From Mallotus nudiflorus (taxonomy: Eukaryota; Streptophyta; Magnoliopsida; Malpighiales; Euphorbiaceae), in NCBI GenBank assembly GCA_947683625.1, contig CANTUR010000925.1, positions 248,001 through 312,000 on the forward strand: a DNA stretch of 64,000 nt. The letters run 5' to 3'. Made by a program: the position numbers and the translations under genes. The number at the start of each line of letters is the position of its first letter. Position 1 is the first letter of the stretch. Positions 23,961-37,009 of this stretch are shown one piece after another. The notes under the pieces are model-generated. The model was not told the DNA's origin, ran no database searches, and worked only from the letters and a program-made list of their open reading frames with translations.

Positions 23961-25516
23961 AATAGCTTGGTTAAATTAAATGTTTATAATTAAGAAAAAG
24001 TTAAAAAATAAATGTATGTGCCACAATGATATAAATGGTGGTAATGGATCCATCTTCACCTCAATCAATATTGCATTTCAAATTTCCTAGAACAAAATAT
24101 TTCAGTAGCTTTTCATCTTACAACATCTTCATATTTGTAATATACACTTAAATATCATTTCACAACACTAATGTATGTAAATATGAAAAAATACCACTAG
24201 AGCATGACTTCAGTTAAAATTCAACTTTTCTTCATCACTTAATATTATATTTGATTTCAGAAATAGTAGTAACTGTAAAATTTTGATTTTATTTTAGTCA
24301 CACGTTGAAATATTAATATTTTATTCAATTAAATTTATTTCATAACCTCTTTAAAATGAATGGAAAAAAATATTGTAGTATTTTCAATCAAAATCATTGG
24401 CAATACAAGCACTATAACTTACTAACTTGAAGCGCATTTTGTGTTCATTTCTCATCTGAATCACTAGTGGACCTTATATCCTTCATTTTGTTTGTTAATT
24501 AATGGAAAAAAAAATTATTAGAAAAAATATAAATTGGAGAGATAAATTAGTTATGCAAAAAAACATCTTTGGATTGTGATTATAAAATTACCTTTTTTTT
24601 ATTGGTAACGCCTTCTGAAATAAGTTTTAATTAGGAGATAGAAATGGGATTTCTTCACCAACCATAGAGAAGTTGTCAACGGCTATCTACCAGTGTACAC
24701 AGACAGTAAAGGTTGATATTTGACTGTGATGGATAAACGTTCGCCATTAGAATCAGAAGAAATAATAAATCGAATGAGGATACAACAAAAGTCAAGTACT
24801 AAAACTATTCTTAATGCCGATAAGAGTAGTTAATTGGATGGGTAAAGATAGATTTAAACACAGGTTGTGGTATTGGTAACTGATACAGAATGTTGACTAA
24901 AGATACTTCTATTGGGTTATGACTTTTTTTGGGAGCCTGAATTTGAGAGGGATTTGAATTGGAACTATTTCTCATGTTGAAGATTAGAGCTAATCTCAAG
25001 GTTATCTGTAAAGCAATATTAATAGAGTTAATAATGAAAGGCAACCTAAATTGGAAAGGAAGTAATGCATTCACTCCCTCTTTTTTATTTTCATTTTCCC
25101 TCTGCTTTTCCCTCTCTTTTTGCCAAAACCAGGCATTATATACAATGAACTGTATAGTCAAACTCATCAATTGTTTAAAAAATATTTTTTCAATCTGACT
25201 ATTATCACGTATAGTATTAATTCTATATATTATGTATACATGTGGTGAAATAAAATAAGTATACAATTTCCAACTTACATTGAAATGTTTGGTCACCTTT
25301 TTTTATAAGAAATATATTTTTCATTTGAAAATTAAACCATATTAAAATTTAAATTTGTGAAACTAACAGTATGGTGAAATAACTTTTGCAAACCATCATT
25401 GGGTCCTTTTAATTTTATTTTTTTTGAAGCTAATATGTTAAATACACAATGTGTTACTTGACATTACTTGAAATTACATTTAATTTTTGTACCTTCAAAC
25501 TACTTTAATTTCACAA
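23961..25516. other. Intergenic, no gene recognised
   Basis: AT-rich. A 161-codon minus frame at 25296-24811 has no family resemblance I can name and low-complexity composition; I do not call it a gene. Confidence 0.45.
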
Positions 25517-26392
25517 TCAATCTAGTCTGTCATAAATAAATCTAGCTACACAATCATAGTTACAATCCACACAATCTATAACATCATCATCCACCAAGCC
25601 ACCCCAACCTAAACACTTATGGAAAGAGCTTTCAGGACATTTGTTTATTTTGAGTGTCAAACTCCCTATCACCCATAGCTTTCTAAATACTTAAAGTAGA
25701 GATGCCCCACTTTCTCTAAGCTTTTTCATTTCTTTCACAGCTTCAAGTAGATTTTTGCCTTCCTCTCCATCACTTTTATTACTGCTATATAATAATATCA
25801 CCCCTAAAATGTACCATGATTTGTAATGTCCCACTGCTGAGGCTAACTCTAGTATAACATGGCCTTTCTCAAGATCATGTGATATGCCAAAGCATGTATC
25901 TTGTAAAATAATATCACATAATATAAATAATATATTTTTTCACTATATAACATTCACTATCTTTGTAAATTGATATAAGACATAATATAGAAAACTATGT
26001 AATTTTATAATCATTGTTCCAATTAAGACCAAAATCAAATTTACATACCACCCTTTCCCTGTACAATGACTTCGGATTTTGACACTTAGCGCTTGTTGTA
26101 CAAATGAATTCATCGACCTTGGATAAACCTAACATTCACCAGGGATGTTATCCAAATTAACCCGTCGGTAAACAGCAAGGTGGTCTGCTGCATTATGAAC
26201 GTGTTTACAACTGATATGGAATAAACCAAATTATAATACTTTATTGGTTAATTTGAAAAAAAAATTACATCAAATCTATGACATTATTTATACCTTAGTT
26301 TAAAATTAAAAAATATCTTTCAATGATTGTCCTCCTACTCTTGAGATTATGTCAACTATCAACTCATCAGGAATATCGCGTAGGGAAGTCAT
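25517..26392 (-). pseudogene. F-box protein pseudogene (At2g35280/At1g67623-type)
   Basis: Three exons are readable. Exon 1 (26392-26294) encodes MTSLRDIPDELIVDIISRVG, then QSLKDIF, the F-box start, with one extra T in a T run near its end. An 83-bp GT-AG intron (26293-26211) joins KLS to CKHVHNAADHLAVYRRVNLD, the rest of the F-box. A probable second intron starts at a GTATGT donor near 26050 and ends near 25915. The last exon encodes a Sel1-like block (LASAVGHYKSWYILGVILLY) and a Cys-rich tail (DCVDCNYDC) typical of these proteins, ending at TGA 25519-25517. Stop codons after NIPGEC and after SGASLL, plus the T insertion, make it a pseudogene. Intact relatives would be substrate receptors of SCF ubiquitin ligases. 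Confidence 0.7.
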
Positions 26393-26760
26393 CGAAATAT
26401 TTGTGTTTTTTAACTTTTCTGTAGCCATTATCATTCAAAATAATTTGAAAATCATAAAAATAAGGGAATGTAGTAGAAATTTTTTTTTTAGAGTAAGATG
26501 AATGAGTGGTGCAATGTAGATATGTAGAGTATGTAACTATATAATTCATGAAGTTAAATCAACATGACTGTTAACATAAATGTACTTTGAATTAAATTCA
26601 AAAACATATTTTTCACTCTATATGTCTTAAAGTTTTTTCATAAATAACCACCGCTTTGAATCGAAATGCACTATATAAATTTCCTTAGTGAAATTAATCA
26701 ACTCACTTTCAGAATCTAAAAAAAAAACTATATTCTTTTGTCCTTCATTTTACTTCAACA

Positions 26761-26831
26761 ATGGTTGCATTCTATCAAAAATGGAAAACCCATGGTGAAT
26801 CTTTACAATCATTGAATGTTTGGTCAAAGCG
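26761..26831 (+). pseudogene. 5' exon of an ORF interrupted by a solo LTR
   Basis: An ATG at 26761 opens MVAFYQKWKTHG and runs to WSK at the insertion. Removing the LTR and one target-site copy continues the frame as RYKDNMIEVMSVLFPSFLIS to a TAA at 30150-30152 (about 43 codons). No family is recognised. It may be the first exon of the B3-like locus that follows, but that is inference. Confidence 0.4.
26827..26831. other. Target-site duplication AAGCG, left copy
   Basis: AAGCG left of the LTR corresponds to AAGTG at 30087-30091, differing by one C-to-T change at a CpG. Confidence 0.7.
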
Positions 26832-29800
26832 TGTCACGACCCAAAACAGGGGCCCTAGTCGGCGCTAGGGAACGACAATTCTTTTGAATCCAGAACCCGT
26901 AGCAAGCCTAAAAATAAAATAAAACAAGCAATAGTAATAATAATATCACTATTAATTAAAATACTGTGCAGTGGAATAAAATCATAAATATCAAAATAAT
27001 ATCCATATCTCATATAGATAAATCCTTTGAATACACATCCAGTTCAAATTCTTAAAATACATATCTCATATAAATACAATACATCAAACGCATAATTTAT
27101 TTACAACTAATGCAGTGTCTAGATTATAAAAATAAAACTCAAGACTCAGATAAGCAGTTTACATAAAGAAGCCGGGGCGGAAGAAATCCGACGTACAGGC
27201 CTACTACTGAGGTCTGAGGAAGAAGACTCTCCTGAAAAATGGTCAACGGAGGGGAGTCAGACCTCACTGAGTGAATTACTATAATATATATACATGCATA
27301 CTAAATGCCAATGCACACAGTCAAAAGTGTATATAATATGTATATACAAGCAAACACACACAGATCCAATAAATTCATTTTATATATTTTTATTTAAAAT
27401 CACAGTTTATGAAGGATCAAATAGAACCCTAGAATATCGCGACCTCAAACAGTGCTAGACAACACTCTAGCCACACCAGCTCACTTATTCCAAATATAAT
27501 CACTTGTTCCATTTGGACAGTAGACTAGCCCCGAGACACTAAGTCAACCGAGCTCCAGCAGTCTGACTGTCAGTGTGATTGGCCCTGAGACACTAGGTCA
27601 ACCGAGCTCCAGCAATCACACCTCCAAACCATATCTCACACATCAAATAATCATATCCAATCAATATCCACAAATGGTTAGTAATATAGCCTAAATGCTA
27701 TAAGCATACCGGTACGTACTCGGCCCTAGTGCTGCCCACTAGGTAGCATGTTCTATTGATATCCTTCATAAATAAATATAAAATATTCATTCACAAATAA
27801 ATGATGCATGAATTTAAATAAAATAACATTATAAACCATATATATACTGGAAATATACCAAAAGTAAACCAGGTATATTTCGAGTATATATACGTCAAAC
27901 AAATCCAATCAAATTACAAAAAAAGCTAGAAATGTATTTAAAAACATTTTAAACATAAATGGTTAATAAAGCATGCATATAATTTAATATATACCAAAAA
28001 TAAACCAAAAGTAAACTAAAAATAAACTTAAATACTAATCACATTATTTATGCATATTTAATCAAAATAAAACATATATTTCTAAAATCATGCATCCTAA
28101 AGCATATATATATATATATATAATAGTAACTCACACTTAGTGCGCTCCTCGAGATAGGTCCGACGGGCCTGGTCCACTAGCCCTCGGTCTCGGCGCAACT
28201 AAACAAACAATAAATAACAGACATCAGAATAAACCTAACAGAAAATCCTAGAAACTCGATCTAGAATATTAGACACAGAAATAGAATTAGGGTTTGACCG
28301 GACATCACGTTTTACGAGAATCCTACCGAAAATTCGACAGAACCTCCCCTGTAAAACGGACATCTCTCTACTCAAAGAGTAGAGCCGGCCCAGCAAAGAA
28401 ACACACTTCGAAAAACAGGCTCAACAACTCATCCACAACCCCTCGGTCGGACTCCAAACTACAGTCTACCAACCGGGGTCCACAATCACAGAACAATTAT
28501 AGAAATACCAAAAATACCCTTATATCACAGAAATACATTTTATAAGTAGAAATGACGTAATTAACCTTAAAACACATTAAAAACCGATAAAACTCATTTT
28601 ATTAGAAAAATCGTATATTATATATATAATTGAAAATAATTCACGAAAAATAGTTTTAATTAATTAAAAATACTAAATAATTTGTAGAAATCATTTTTAT
28701 ACCTTAAATAATTATTAAAACCAATTAAATTACATTTTTAGTTAATTTAGGGTAAAATTACCAAAATACCCCTATATGTATAATTATATTAAAATTACTC
28801 CAAAAATTCACCAAAAATAGTATAATTATCCAAAATTAATTTTCTCAACATTTTTATCAATAATATCAATAATTAAACTCAATTAACTAATTAATTTCAA
28901 TTAAAAACACAATTAACCTAATTTTCCAAAATTACATAAACCTAAATAATTCAAAATAAATACATAGAAATTCATAAAAATTCCAAATAAATTTCTATAA
29001 TTCATTTCAACACCTATATTTATCATAAAACACAATTTCATAATTTAATTAATTAATTTCCAAAAATTAGAAAATAATATTAAAATATTCAAAAATACCC
29101 AAAAATCAAAATAATCTCCAAAAATTCTCCAAAAATTCACACATGAATATTAAGCTACTAAGATCAACATTTGTGAAAGAATTTTTCATGAATCAATCAA
29201 ATTGAAGTTCAAAAAAAATCAAGAACCCTAAAATGGCCGAATTCGCAAAATCGAAACCTAAGCAAATCAAGACCATTTTAAGTGAAACAAAGTTTGGAAT
29301 CACACTCACCGGAGCTCAAGGAAATAAAGAGACCGACAGTGTCAAAAAAGGTGGCCGGAATCGTCGTGAACGACGTTAGCTCCCACTTTCGGCTTTCCGG
29401 CCAAAAATGGCTTCCAGACGCCGGAAATAGCTGCAGCAGGCGGTGAGGAAGGCTGAGGAAGGAGGTGGCACGCCGGACGGCACACCAAAGGCAAGGAAAT
29501 GGGATGGCAGGCGGCGGAACGGTGATGAGGACAGTGATCGGGAGTGAGGGAGTTCGGGTGGCAATTTTTGTAAATAACTCAAACTTTTATTTTTTGTTAA
29601 TATTAAATGTATATATGTATATATATATACTTTACACTATATATTAAAATAATATAAAATCACACACATTAAATATATACCACACACTTATAATTTAATA
29701 TTTTAATAATTTAATACACCTAAAAATAATTAAATAATATTAAAATAAATTAATAAATAGCAAAATATTAGGGTAATTAATTAAACCCTAAATAATTAAA

Positions 29801-30086
29801 TAAATACACATATATACGTTATTTAGTATTTTAAAAATATATATGAGTTCATGCAAGTCCGTAAATCTATTTAAAATAATTAATGGTAAATTATTTACGT
29901 GAAAATTTTCCCAAAAATGAAAATCCCGAGAAAATTTTATGTAAAGCACTTAAAATAATAATAAACAATTAAAATTAGCTTTAATTAACTAACAAACTCA
30001 TAAAAATTTCATAAATATATACAAAAATTATTAACACTGCATATCCCGATGCAGTATAAAAATATTTAAAAATACGGGATATTACA
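26832..30086 (+). mobile_element. Solo LTR (forward), ~3.26 kb
   Basis: Starts TGTCACGACCCAAAACAGGG and ends CGGGATATTACA, 3255 bp, closely similar throughout to 16171-19419 in the same orientation. Shared landmarks in order: GGAGTCAGACCTCACTGAGT (27253), the duplicated ~47-bp module (27530-27622), CATACCGGTACGTACT (27705), GGACATCACGTTTTACGAGA (28300), a GC-rich island (29330-29560) and ACTGCATATCCCGATGCAG (30035). Flanks are AAGCG and AAGTG. No internal coding domain or primer-binding site is present, so it is a solo LTR. It disrupts the ORF that starts at 26761. Confidence 0.87.
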
Positions 30087-30091
30087 AAGTG
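30087..30091. other. Target-site duplication AAGTG, right copy
   Basis: Right partner of 26827-26831, one mismatch. Confidence 0.7.
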
Positions 30092-30229
30092 TTATAAGGA
30101 CAATATGATAGAAGTTATGAGTGTATTGTTTCCATCATTTTTAATATCGTAATGAATATACTTTTTTCAAAAATTTTAATGTATTTCTTTTCTTTGATAT
30201 GTTAATAGCAGGTACTTGATTACTGCTTA

Positions 30230-30555
30230 CAATGTTTAGGCAACCATTTGTAGAAACAGTTACACTTAGAGTAACATATTCCAGGCCATACCATTTATGG
30301 GAAATAAGAGTCCGTACTAACAACAACATCTCCTGGGACAAGAACATGTTTGCGAATAGTATTGTTGAATTTTTCAATAACTACAACATTGACAGTAATG
30401 TTCTAATGTATTTCTAGATACGTACACCATGTCTAATTGACTTTAGTATAGTTTCAATGAATAGTGGAGATAAAAGACATTATGGGCCTCTACCTCATAG
30501 TGAAACAAAACCTCCACCATTGAGAATAGGAGGTTCGTGGCATCAAATAAGTTAG
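30230..30555 (+). pseudogene. B3-like DNA-binding domain fragment
   Basis: From about 30230 the frame MFRQPFVETVTLRVTYSRPY, HLWEIRVR, NISWDKNMFANSIVEFFNNY, NIDSNVLMYF, then a stop (30416-30418) followed in frame by IRTPCLIDFSIVSMNSGD, follows the pattern of plant B3 (REM-type) domains: W-x-V strand, gW-x-x-F-V helix region, g-D-x-L-x-F strand, then a final strand before the C-terminus. The helix-region Trp is Met here and the expected Gly-Asp is Asp-Ser. Intact B3 proteins are transcription factors. The in-frame stop and upstream stop suggest a relic. Confidence is limited because no B3 N-terminal strand was located with certainty. Confidence 0.42.
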
Positions 30556-30559
30556 ATCG

Positions 30560-32585
30560 ATCATTATTTTAATTGCTTTATATCTACAGATTTTATATTT
30601 GTTGACATTGTTAGTTTTCTATTTCAAGGTGAAGTGTTAGTTTTGTGTATCTAAGTGAAGTGGAAACATGTAATTCATAGTGTTTTTGTTGTAATGAAGT
30701 TTATAAGTTATATATTGTCAAATCTAAAATCAATTTATTTGCCTTTCTCTCAATTGATCTCATCGAAAGAGTAAGGAATAATGTTTAGTTAATAAAAAAT
30801 GTATTATTAGTTATCATTTCGGTCTACGCTATAATTAATTGCGTTTGAAAGGAGTTATATTTTGGCAACATAAATAGGATCGCAGTCAACACATATAAGG
30901 TCTACCATGCCTATATCTTGGTGAAATTGTATATTATTAAGTTAGTCTATAAGTGAATTAATGAAGTGATAATTAAAAGGAAAATCATTATTTGAACAAA
31001 TCATTTGAAATTTCTTAGTGAAACACATCCAAATTTCAATTTGAACAAATCATTTCAAAATCTATAATCATAGATAGCTTGGTGAAATTTTAACAAATTT
31101 CGTTGTGAAATCTATTAGTTGTTGAAATCAGTAGGTTGATGTCACCGGATTGCATGTGTTTGTCTTTCTTGATTTGTAAATGATCAGAGACATTATGAAT
31201 AATAAACAAACAAACAATATAATATGAAAAAAATATATAAGATGATTTAGAAGAGACGCATGAATTATTATTGATAACAGTTCGATATTTCTTTGGAAGT
31301 ACCACTCTAACAATTAATAAGAAGTGCAATCGTTGTGGTGCCAATATGCATCGTTTTATTAGTATAGCGCCACACTCACAAACTCTCATCGTGGTGCCAA
31401 TTTGCATCGTTTCATTAATTTGTAATTTTTTTTATTAAATTTTAAAAAATTTCCATGTACTTTACATATATTGATATTGAAACATCAACATCATATTTTG
31501 GTACCACGACAAATAATGTTGAACAAACCAATACAATCAATTGTTTTACATATATTGATATTGAAACATCAATATGCTTACACAAATAAACATCAATTTG
31601 CTTCATGTAATTTTAAAAATAACACTAATGTCCTTAATCTAAACTAATATCAATTAAAATGTGTGTTTACAAAAATGTTGAAGTGTAATTACCTGCTAAT
31701 ATGTGTTTGTAACATTAGTAAAAAATTAACTTCAAAAATCCAAATTTATACATATGTTACCTTCAAACATAAATTCAATGTCCTTCAATAAAAAAAATTC
31801 GTTACTGAGATGAATTAAATTAATATCAATTGAAGCATATGTTTGACCTTAAAGTTCAAGTTAAATTACATGTTTAATGTGATTAATGAAATATTCATTA
31901 CTCTAAACTTTAATTAATGATAAATTCACATGTTACGTTTATAAACTACTTTCAATTACATTATTGAAATTGACATCTACGTGCTTGGTTTCCCCAACCA
32001 TCGTTTAAACCATGCATTAAAATTCATGTTAAATACATTAATATTAATCTACTTGCTTGGTTTCTACCATTGATTTATGTATTACTTACATTCTTGGTGA
32101 AGCATCTTTGTCTATATTATAAAACAACAATCCTTGGTGAATTCATTCGTGCAATTTATTTCAAACAGTAGTAACTGCAAACATAGTGATCAAAATTCCA
32201 TTCAACTATTTATATGTTATACTCTTAGCCAATTTTGGCCCATATATTGTCCGTTTACAACACTGAAATTGTTAAAATTTGCAAAGCTAGCTTGACTACC
32301 TATTACTTCACCACCATTAAATAGATGCCTCCGCATTGTCAAATTTTCAACACACCAACAATAACACTTTGCTGCTGCAAAATAATTAAAAAGAAATAAT
32401 CCCTATCATTATTCCAATCTATAAAAATATATAAAAATAAACAAAATTTGAAAATAATTTACATGGTATAAATTCATTATACTGGGTTATCTTGTACAGA
32501 AGACTATACATCTCTCCCATGACCTCAACCACCTCTACCCCCTCGGTTGCCACCTCCCCCAGTTTCCTACCACTAACAGTAGCGG
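30560..32585. other. Intergenic with two pairs of direct repeats
   Basis: No gene recognised. A 28-bp perfect direct repeat (TTTACATATATTGATATTGA plus 8 bases) lies at 31461-31488 and 31545-31572. A 27-bp unit beginning GTGGTGCCAATATGCATCG lies at 31335-31361 and 31391-31417 with few mismatches. These may be arms of a small repeat element. Confidence 0.6.
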
Positions 32586-32589
32586 TTTC

Positions 32590-34728
32590 TTATCTTGATC
32601 TTATTCTAGCACCGGGAGGCCTTCCATAAGGAACTGTGACATTTGGATTTAGAATTGCTACACCAACATTTTGATTGCCTTCACCAGTAATCTGCTCTTC
32701 AACATTATTACTATCCAATGCTCCATTCCAGTTTAAAAGCTTATTGTAGGCAACTTCCAACCTTTTAATTAATAACACCCTTTTAGCATTTTCAAACAAA
32801 GCCAAATCAACATATTTATTGAAGTACTTCTGTAATTCAATGTTTTTCTTGTACTCCTCAGTCATGTCAAGATAACCACCAGTAAAAAATATTGTTGAAT
32901 GAGAATGATACATATCCTTTCACCACATTCTGCTCATATACCATTCATTAACTACTTGAATATCCTTACTAGACAACACTATAAGTATATGGCAGTATAG
33001 TACATTACTTGATTCAAATTTTCTGCAGTTACAGCTAATGTAATTACCTTTTGTCCTAAAATCAACTGTATAAACAAAATCTTTCACAAAAAAGTCATTC
33101 ACTAAGTATCTTTCATGCATTAGGTGTAACTCAATGCCCCCTGGGTTGACTTGAGTATAGTCACTATTCAATATATGACAATATATCATCCTTTTAATTT
33201 TTTCCTGCACCTTTTCAAACATACTATTGGTGAAGGCACGCTGAAATTATTTTTCCCAGTTGAAATTTATGAAACAAAAAATTTCTTTATTCCTACTTTT
33301 AAATTCAACAACAAGTTCCTTCTCAACCTTGTCACTCAATGCTATCTCATATTGATCAAAAAACTGTTTCAATGTACTCCTCAAGTGGATAAAACTATCA
33401 AAGTATGCATGCATGCTTTCACTTCTCTGAGTTGATGCCATTCCTACCTAAAATCTATAATTTAAGAATTTTGGAACCCAGCTCTCCTTCTCATTATACA
33501 ACTTCACCAACCATGTATTTTTAGTAAGGTTGTACCTATTTGTGAAGTTTCTCCAATTATTCTCAAACGTCTCAATACTTAGGCTGTCATACACTAAACC
33601 TTTAAATTGCTTACAACATTTACCAAATTCGTTAATGTGTTTAAACTTTTCTCCTACCTTGCACATTATATGCCATATACATAAATGGTGAATGGTATTT
33701 AGCATAATTTCACTTACAGTTTCCTTAATGCTCTCACACTGATCGATTATAATTGCATAAGGATGAATCTTGCCCATAGCAGCGATCCACAAAGAGAACA
33801 GCCATTTAAATGATTTAACACTCTTACTTGCAACTAAAGCACATCCCAACAAAATCAACTAACCATGATGGTTTACACCAATAAAAGTAGCAAGAGGCAT
33901 CTTATCTATGTTCATAAGGTAAGTTGTGTCGAAAGATATAACATCATTAAACTCCTAATAAGCAACTTTACCTCTAGGATGAATCCACAACACATTTCTC
34001 AAACGGTTTTCCTCATCAAAATCAATCAAATAAAAAAATTCTTTATTTTTCTACTGCATTAATATAAAAAGTTTTCTGATAACTTATGCATCTCCTTCAC
34101 CAATCCTTGACCTCCTCTCCTTATCTATGAAATTCCCCATGTCCTTTTATGAGCATCCTAAATTTTCTGGACCACCAGCTTGCACGATTGTCATTCCCAT
34201 ACTTTTATAAGGCTTAAGTCCTACAATATCATTAACGACCAATGTTCTCTGAAGTGTTGGAGTTAAACACCTATGGCCACTCATTAAACTAGACATTGAA
34301 GGATTAAACTCATGGTTGTGTTCATGTTTTATTGAACTAACAACCCACATTCCATCTCACAGCATTTTATTCAAATGAGTTGGGCAACATAATCTCTTTG
34401 ATTGTATCCTTGCTTCTGATTTCCTCCTTTTTTCACAGCTAATGGTTTGATATCTTCTTAAACCATCTCTACCCTTGTGAGCATATCTCTTAGCAACAAA
34501 AAATCCTTTCAGTCTAGCATGTTCTTGATAAGTTTTTAATAGTTTATCTACAATTGCAAAACATATACCTGGTGGAGGACCATCCTCTACAATACATTCA
34601 TTCAAATTTATATTCTCATTATTTTGAGAATTCAATTCACCAAATTCACCTACGCTGTCATCGTCATCATCCCCAACAAGTTCAGTAGAGTTTTCTTCTA
34701 GTTCAATAGAGTTTTCCTCTCCATTCAC
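32590..34728 (-). pseudogene. FAR1/FRS (MULE-type transposase) pseudogene
   Basis: A single continuous minus-strand frame of 713 codons carries the FAR1/FRS layout. It has an acidic N-terminus; a FAR1-type DNA-binding region (LLKTYQEHARLKGFFVAKR, then GMWVVSSIKHEHNHEF); a MULE transposase core (ISFDTTYLMNIDKMPLATFI, GVNHHG; IIIDQCESIKETVSEIM; HHLCIWHIMCKV; MASTQRSESMHAYFDSF); a SWIM zinc finger (CNCRKFESSNVLYCH, C-x-C...C-x-H); and a C-terminal tail. The family comprises domesticated transcription factors (FHY3/FAR1) and their Mutator-like transposase relatives. Stops occur at 34357 (TGA), 34147 (TAA), 34084 (TAA), 34051 (TAG), 33955 (TAG), 33859 (TAG), 33448 (TAG), 33247 (TAA) and 32920 (TGA), before the TAA at 32590. 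There is no frameshift. Whether it was a host gene or a transposon gene cannot be told; terminal inverted repeats were not found. Confidence 0.85.
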
Positions 34729-34729
34729 G

Positions 34730-37009
34730 GAATAATCGTAAATTTCAAAGCAAAAAATCTATCGAATCGTTTCTCTATAATTCATTTCCTTAAACAAGAC
34801 TCATGAAAGACAATGAAACAGTAATTTTGATCCATTTTGTTGTTATGTTTCCTGCCCAATTCAAAAATTAATTATGTCTTATTTATGATACTTTTCTATT
34901 TTTCTTTTGGAAATAAAAGTGAATTTAACACGTCTAACAATAGCGTTTAACAAAATAAAAAATTTCAATGAGGGTATATTAGAAATTTTTATAGCCATTA
35001 ATTGTTTATTTAATTATTCTATACTTATTTAATTATTCTATCCGAATAGATTCTATCAATTCATCTTTGCCATTTTCAGAATTGGGAATTGAAGTTACAA
35101 GCAGCGCATTACCTAAGAGATGAAAAAGTTATATTACAACTGTTATTTGTAGCTGGTGACAATAATAGTGCTACATGATAATAAAATAAAATAAAATTTT
35201 ATTTTTACTCTTCATGATAAGAGGGTAAATAAATTTTAAAAAAATTAAATTAATAAAATATCACAAATAGTAATACATTGTTGATGTTGTTACCTGCCAC
35301 GACTGTAAATATTTTTCAAAGTTATATTACATCTTTAAAGAAAAAAAAAACTATTGGAAATAAGCAAGTTGCATATTTGATGCCTTCGAAAAAACCACCA
35401 CTTTTTCAGAATATTAATCAGATATTTTAAATTACTTTATAATTTTTGTTTTTTGCAGTTAAAGAAAAAGTTATGTGATATTTCTGTTGTATATAAAATA
35501 AATGAATTGCGGTTGTGACTATTGGTGAAATTTAACAAAGTTTTATGGTATATATTTGGTGAATAAATAATAAATGGAATTAAATTTATGTAATATATTT
35601 AATTGTTTTGTACTATTTAAATTTAAATATGGGACTCATTCGCATGTTTAGATACTTTGTCAAATTTGCTTCTTTTTTTTATAATTCTATTTCATAATAA
35701 GTTTAACTTTTTTTTTCCTACTGCTCTAACTCTATAGGCTTTTAAATTTCAATTCAAAAATTATTCGAGTGTTAAATCTTTTTCTATTCTGATATCAAAT
35801 CTTTAAAATTGGTTATTTTTATAATATCTTGTTGTTTTTTATCTTGGATTAATACAAAAATTATATCATTTACATATTGATTTACTATATAATAAAAATA
35901 ATTTTTTTAAAATTATGTGAATAAATTTTATAAAATTCGAATCACAACGCATATGCATCTATATCTACAAAAGATATTGTAAAAAAGCTCTTCTTAAAGT
36001 TGTTCTTTTAAATCATTCATGTACAAAATAAATATACAACCTATACCATATATATGTTAAATTAAATAGTTTCTTGTCATGATACTTGGACTTTACAGGA
36101 TTTTTCTGGGATAACTAACTCTATAAATGTGATTATTTAGTTTGTTCTAGGTTTAGATTTCCTTATTATAAGAAAAAAAATGTTTGTGAGATTGTAAAAT
36201 ATTTTTACACTATATTAAATATAAATCTACCTACCATGATAATAATACCAATATAAATCATCCATTACAAAATATATTTTTACAACAATTAAATAGAAGT
36301 TTTTAAGCTCAATCTTTAAATACGAGAAACATATATCCCTCAACAAGTAGCTAGGGCGAGTAACTTCAAAATTTTATAATATGGAATTTATTTTGAATTT
36401 AATTATATATACTTAATCTCATTGTTGATTCCAACGAGTTTAAAGACTTTAATTTCAAATCCAATTAATTGTCATCTAGATTGATTAATTAGAGTCTCAT
36501 ACAAAAAGTTATACTAATGGTAAAGTTATATAGTTAAAGTTCCAAAAAATATTGGTGGCTGTTAGAATTAAAATTACTTGTATCTTTATATGGTTAAAAA
36601 AATTAAAAAAATATAATCTAGAATAGTTAAATTAGAATAATATTAACACTTAATCCAAAAACTTATAAATATAATGATTTTGACATCATAATCAATTATA
36701 TAAATATACTCACTTAATCAAATTACAAGAGTAATTAAAAAATAGCAACAACAATCATTAAAATCAATTATTAATTGTTATTTTTATTTAAACGCCATTA
36801 TGATATATATTGTTACATATTAAATTAATTATTAAATCTAATTATTATTATTATTATTAGAATATAATTTACAGAAAGGAATTAAAGAGGAGAAAAACTT
36901 TATCATTTTCTTCGCATTAAATATCATTATTCACATATATTAAAAAAAAAGATTAGATCTTTATAATATCAAGATAAATAAATTAAAAAAAAAAAAGGTT
37001 AAAATTGCA
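34730..37009. other. Intergenic, AT-rich, no gene seen
   Basis: No coding pattern. Contains a short ATT run near 36845-36860 and a copy (near 36186) of an AT-rich sequence (GTAAAATATTTTTACACTAT) that recurs in diverged form at 37172, 37410 and 48332. Confidence 0.5.

Noticed and set aside
24811..25296. 161-codon minus-strand ORF
   Set aside because: Composition is typical of AT-rich noncoding DNA and no motif could be recognised.
17492..28545. Frames at 17492-17914 and 28294-28545 sharing the same wording (TGHHVLRE...) in both forward LTRs
   Set aside because: They are equivalent positions of two copies of one LTR; shared wording reflects shared DNA, and the frames are not conserved beyond this block.
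31322..31363. Possible zinc knuckle on the plus strand (KCNRCGANMH)
   Set aside because: The fourth ligand Cys is missing and the segment is half of a direct repeat; most likely chance.
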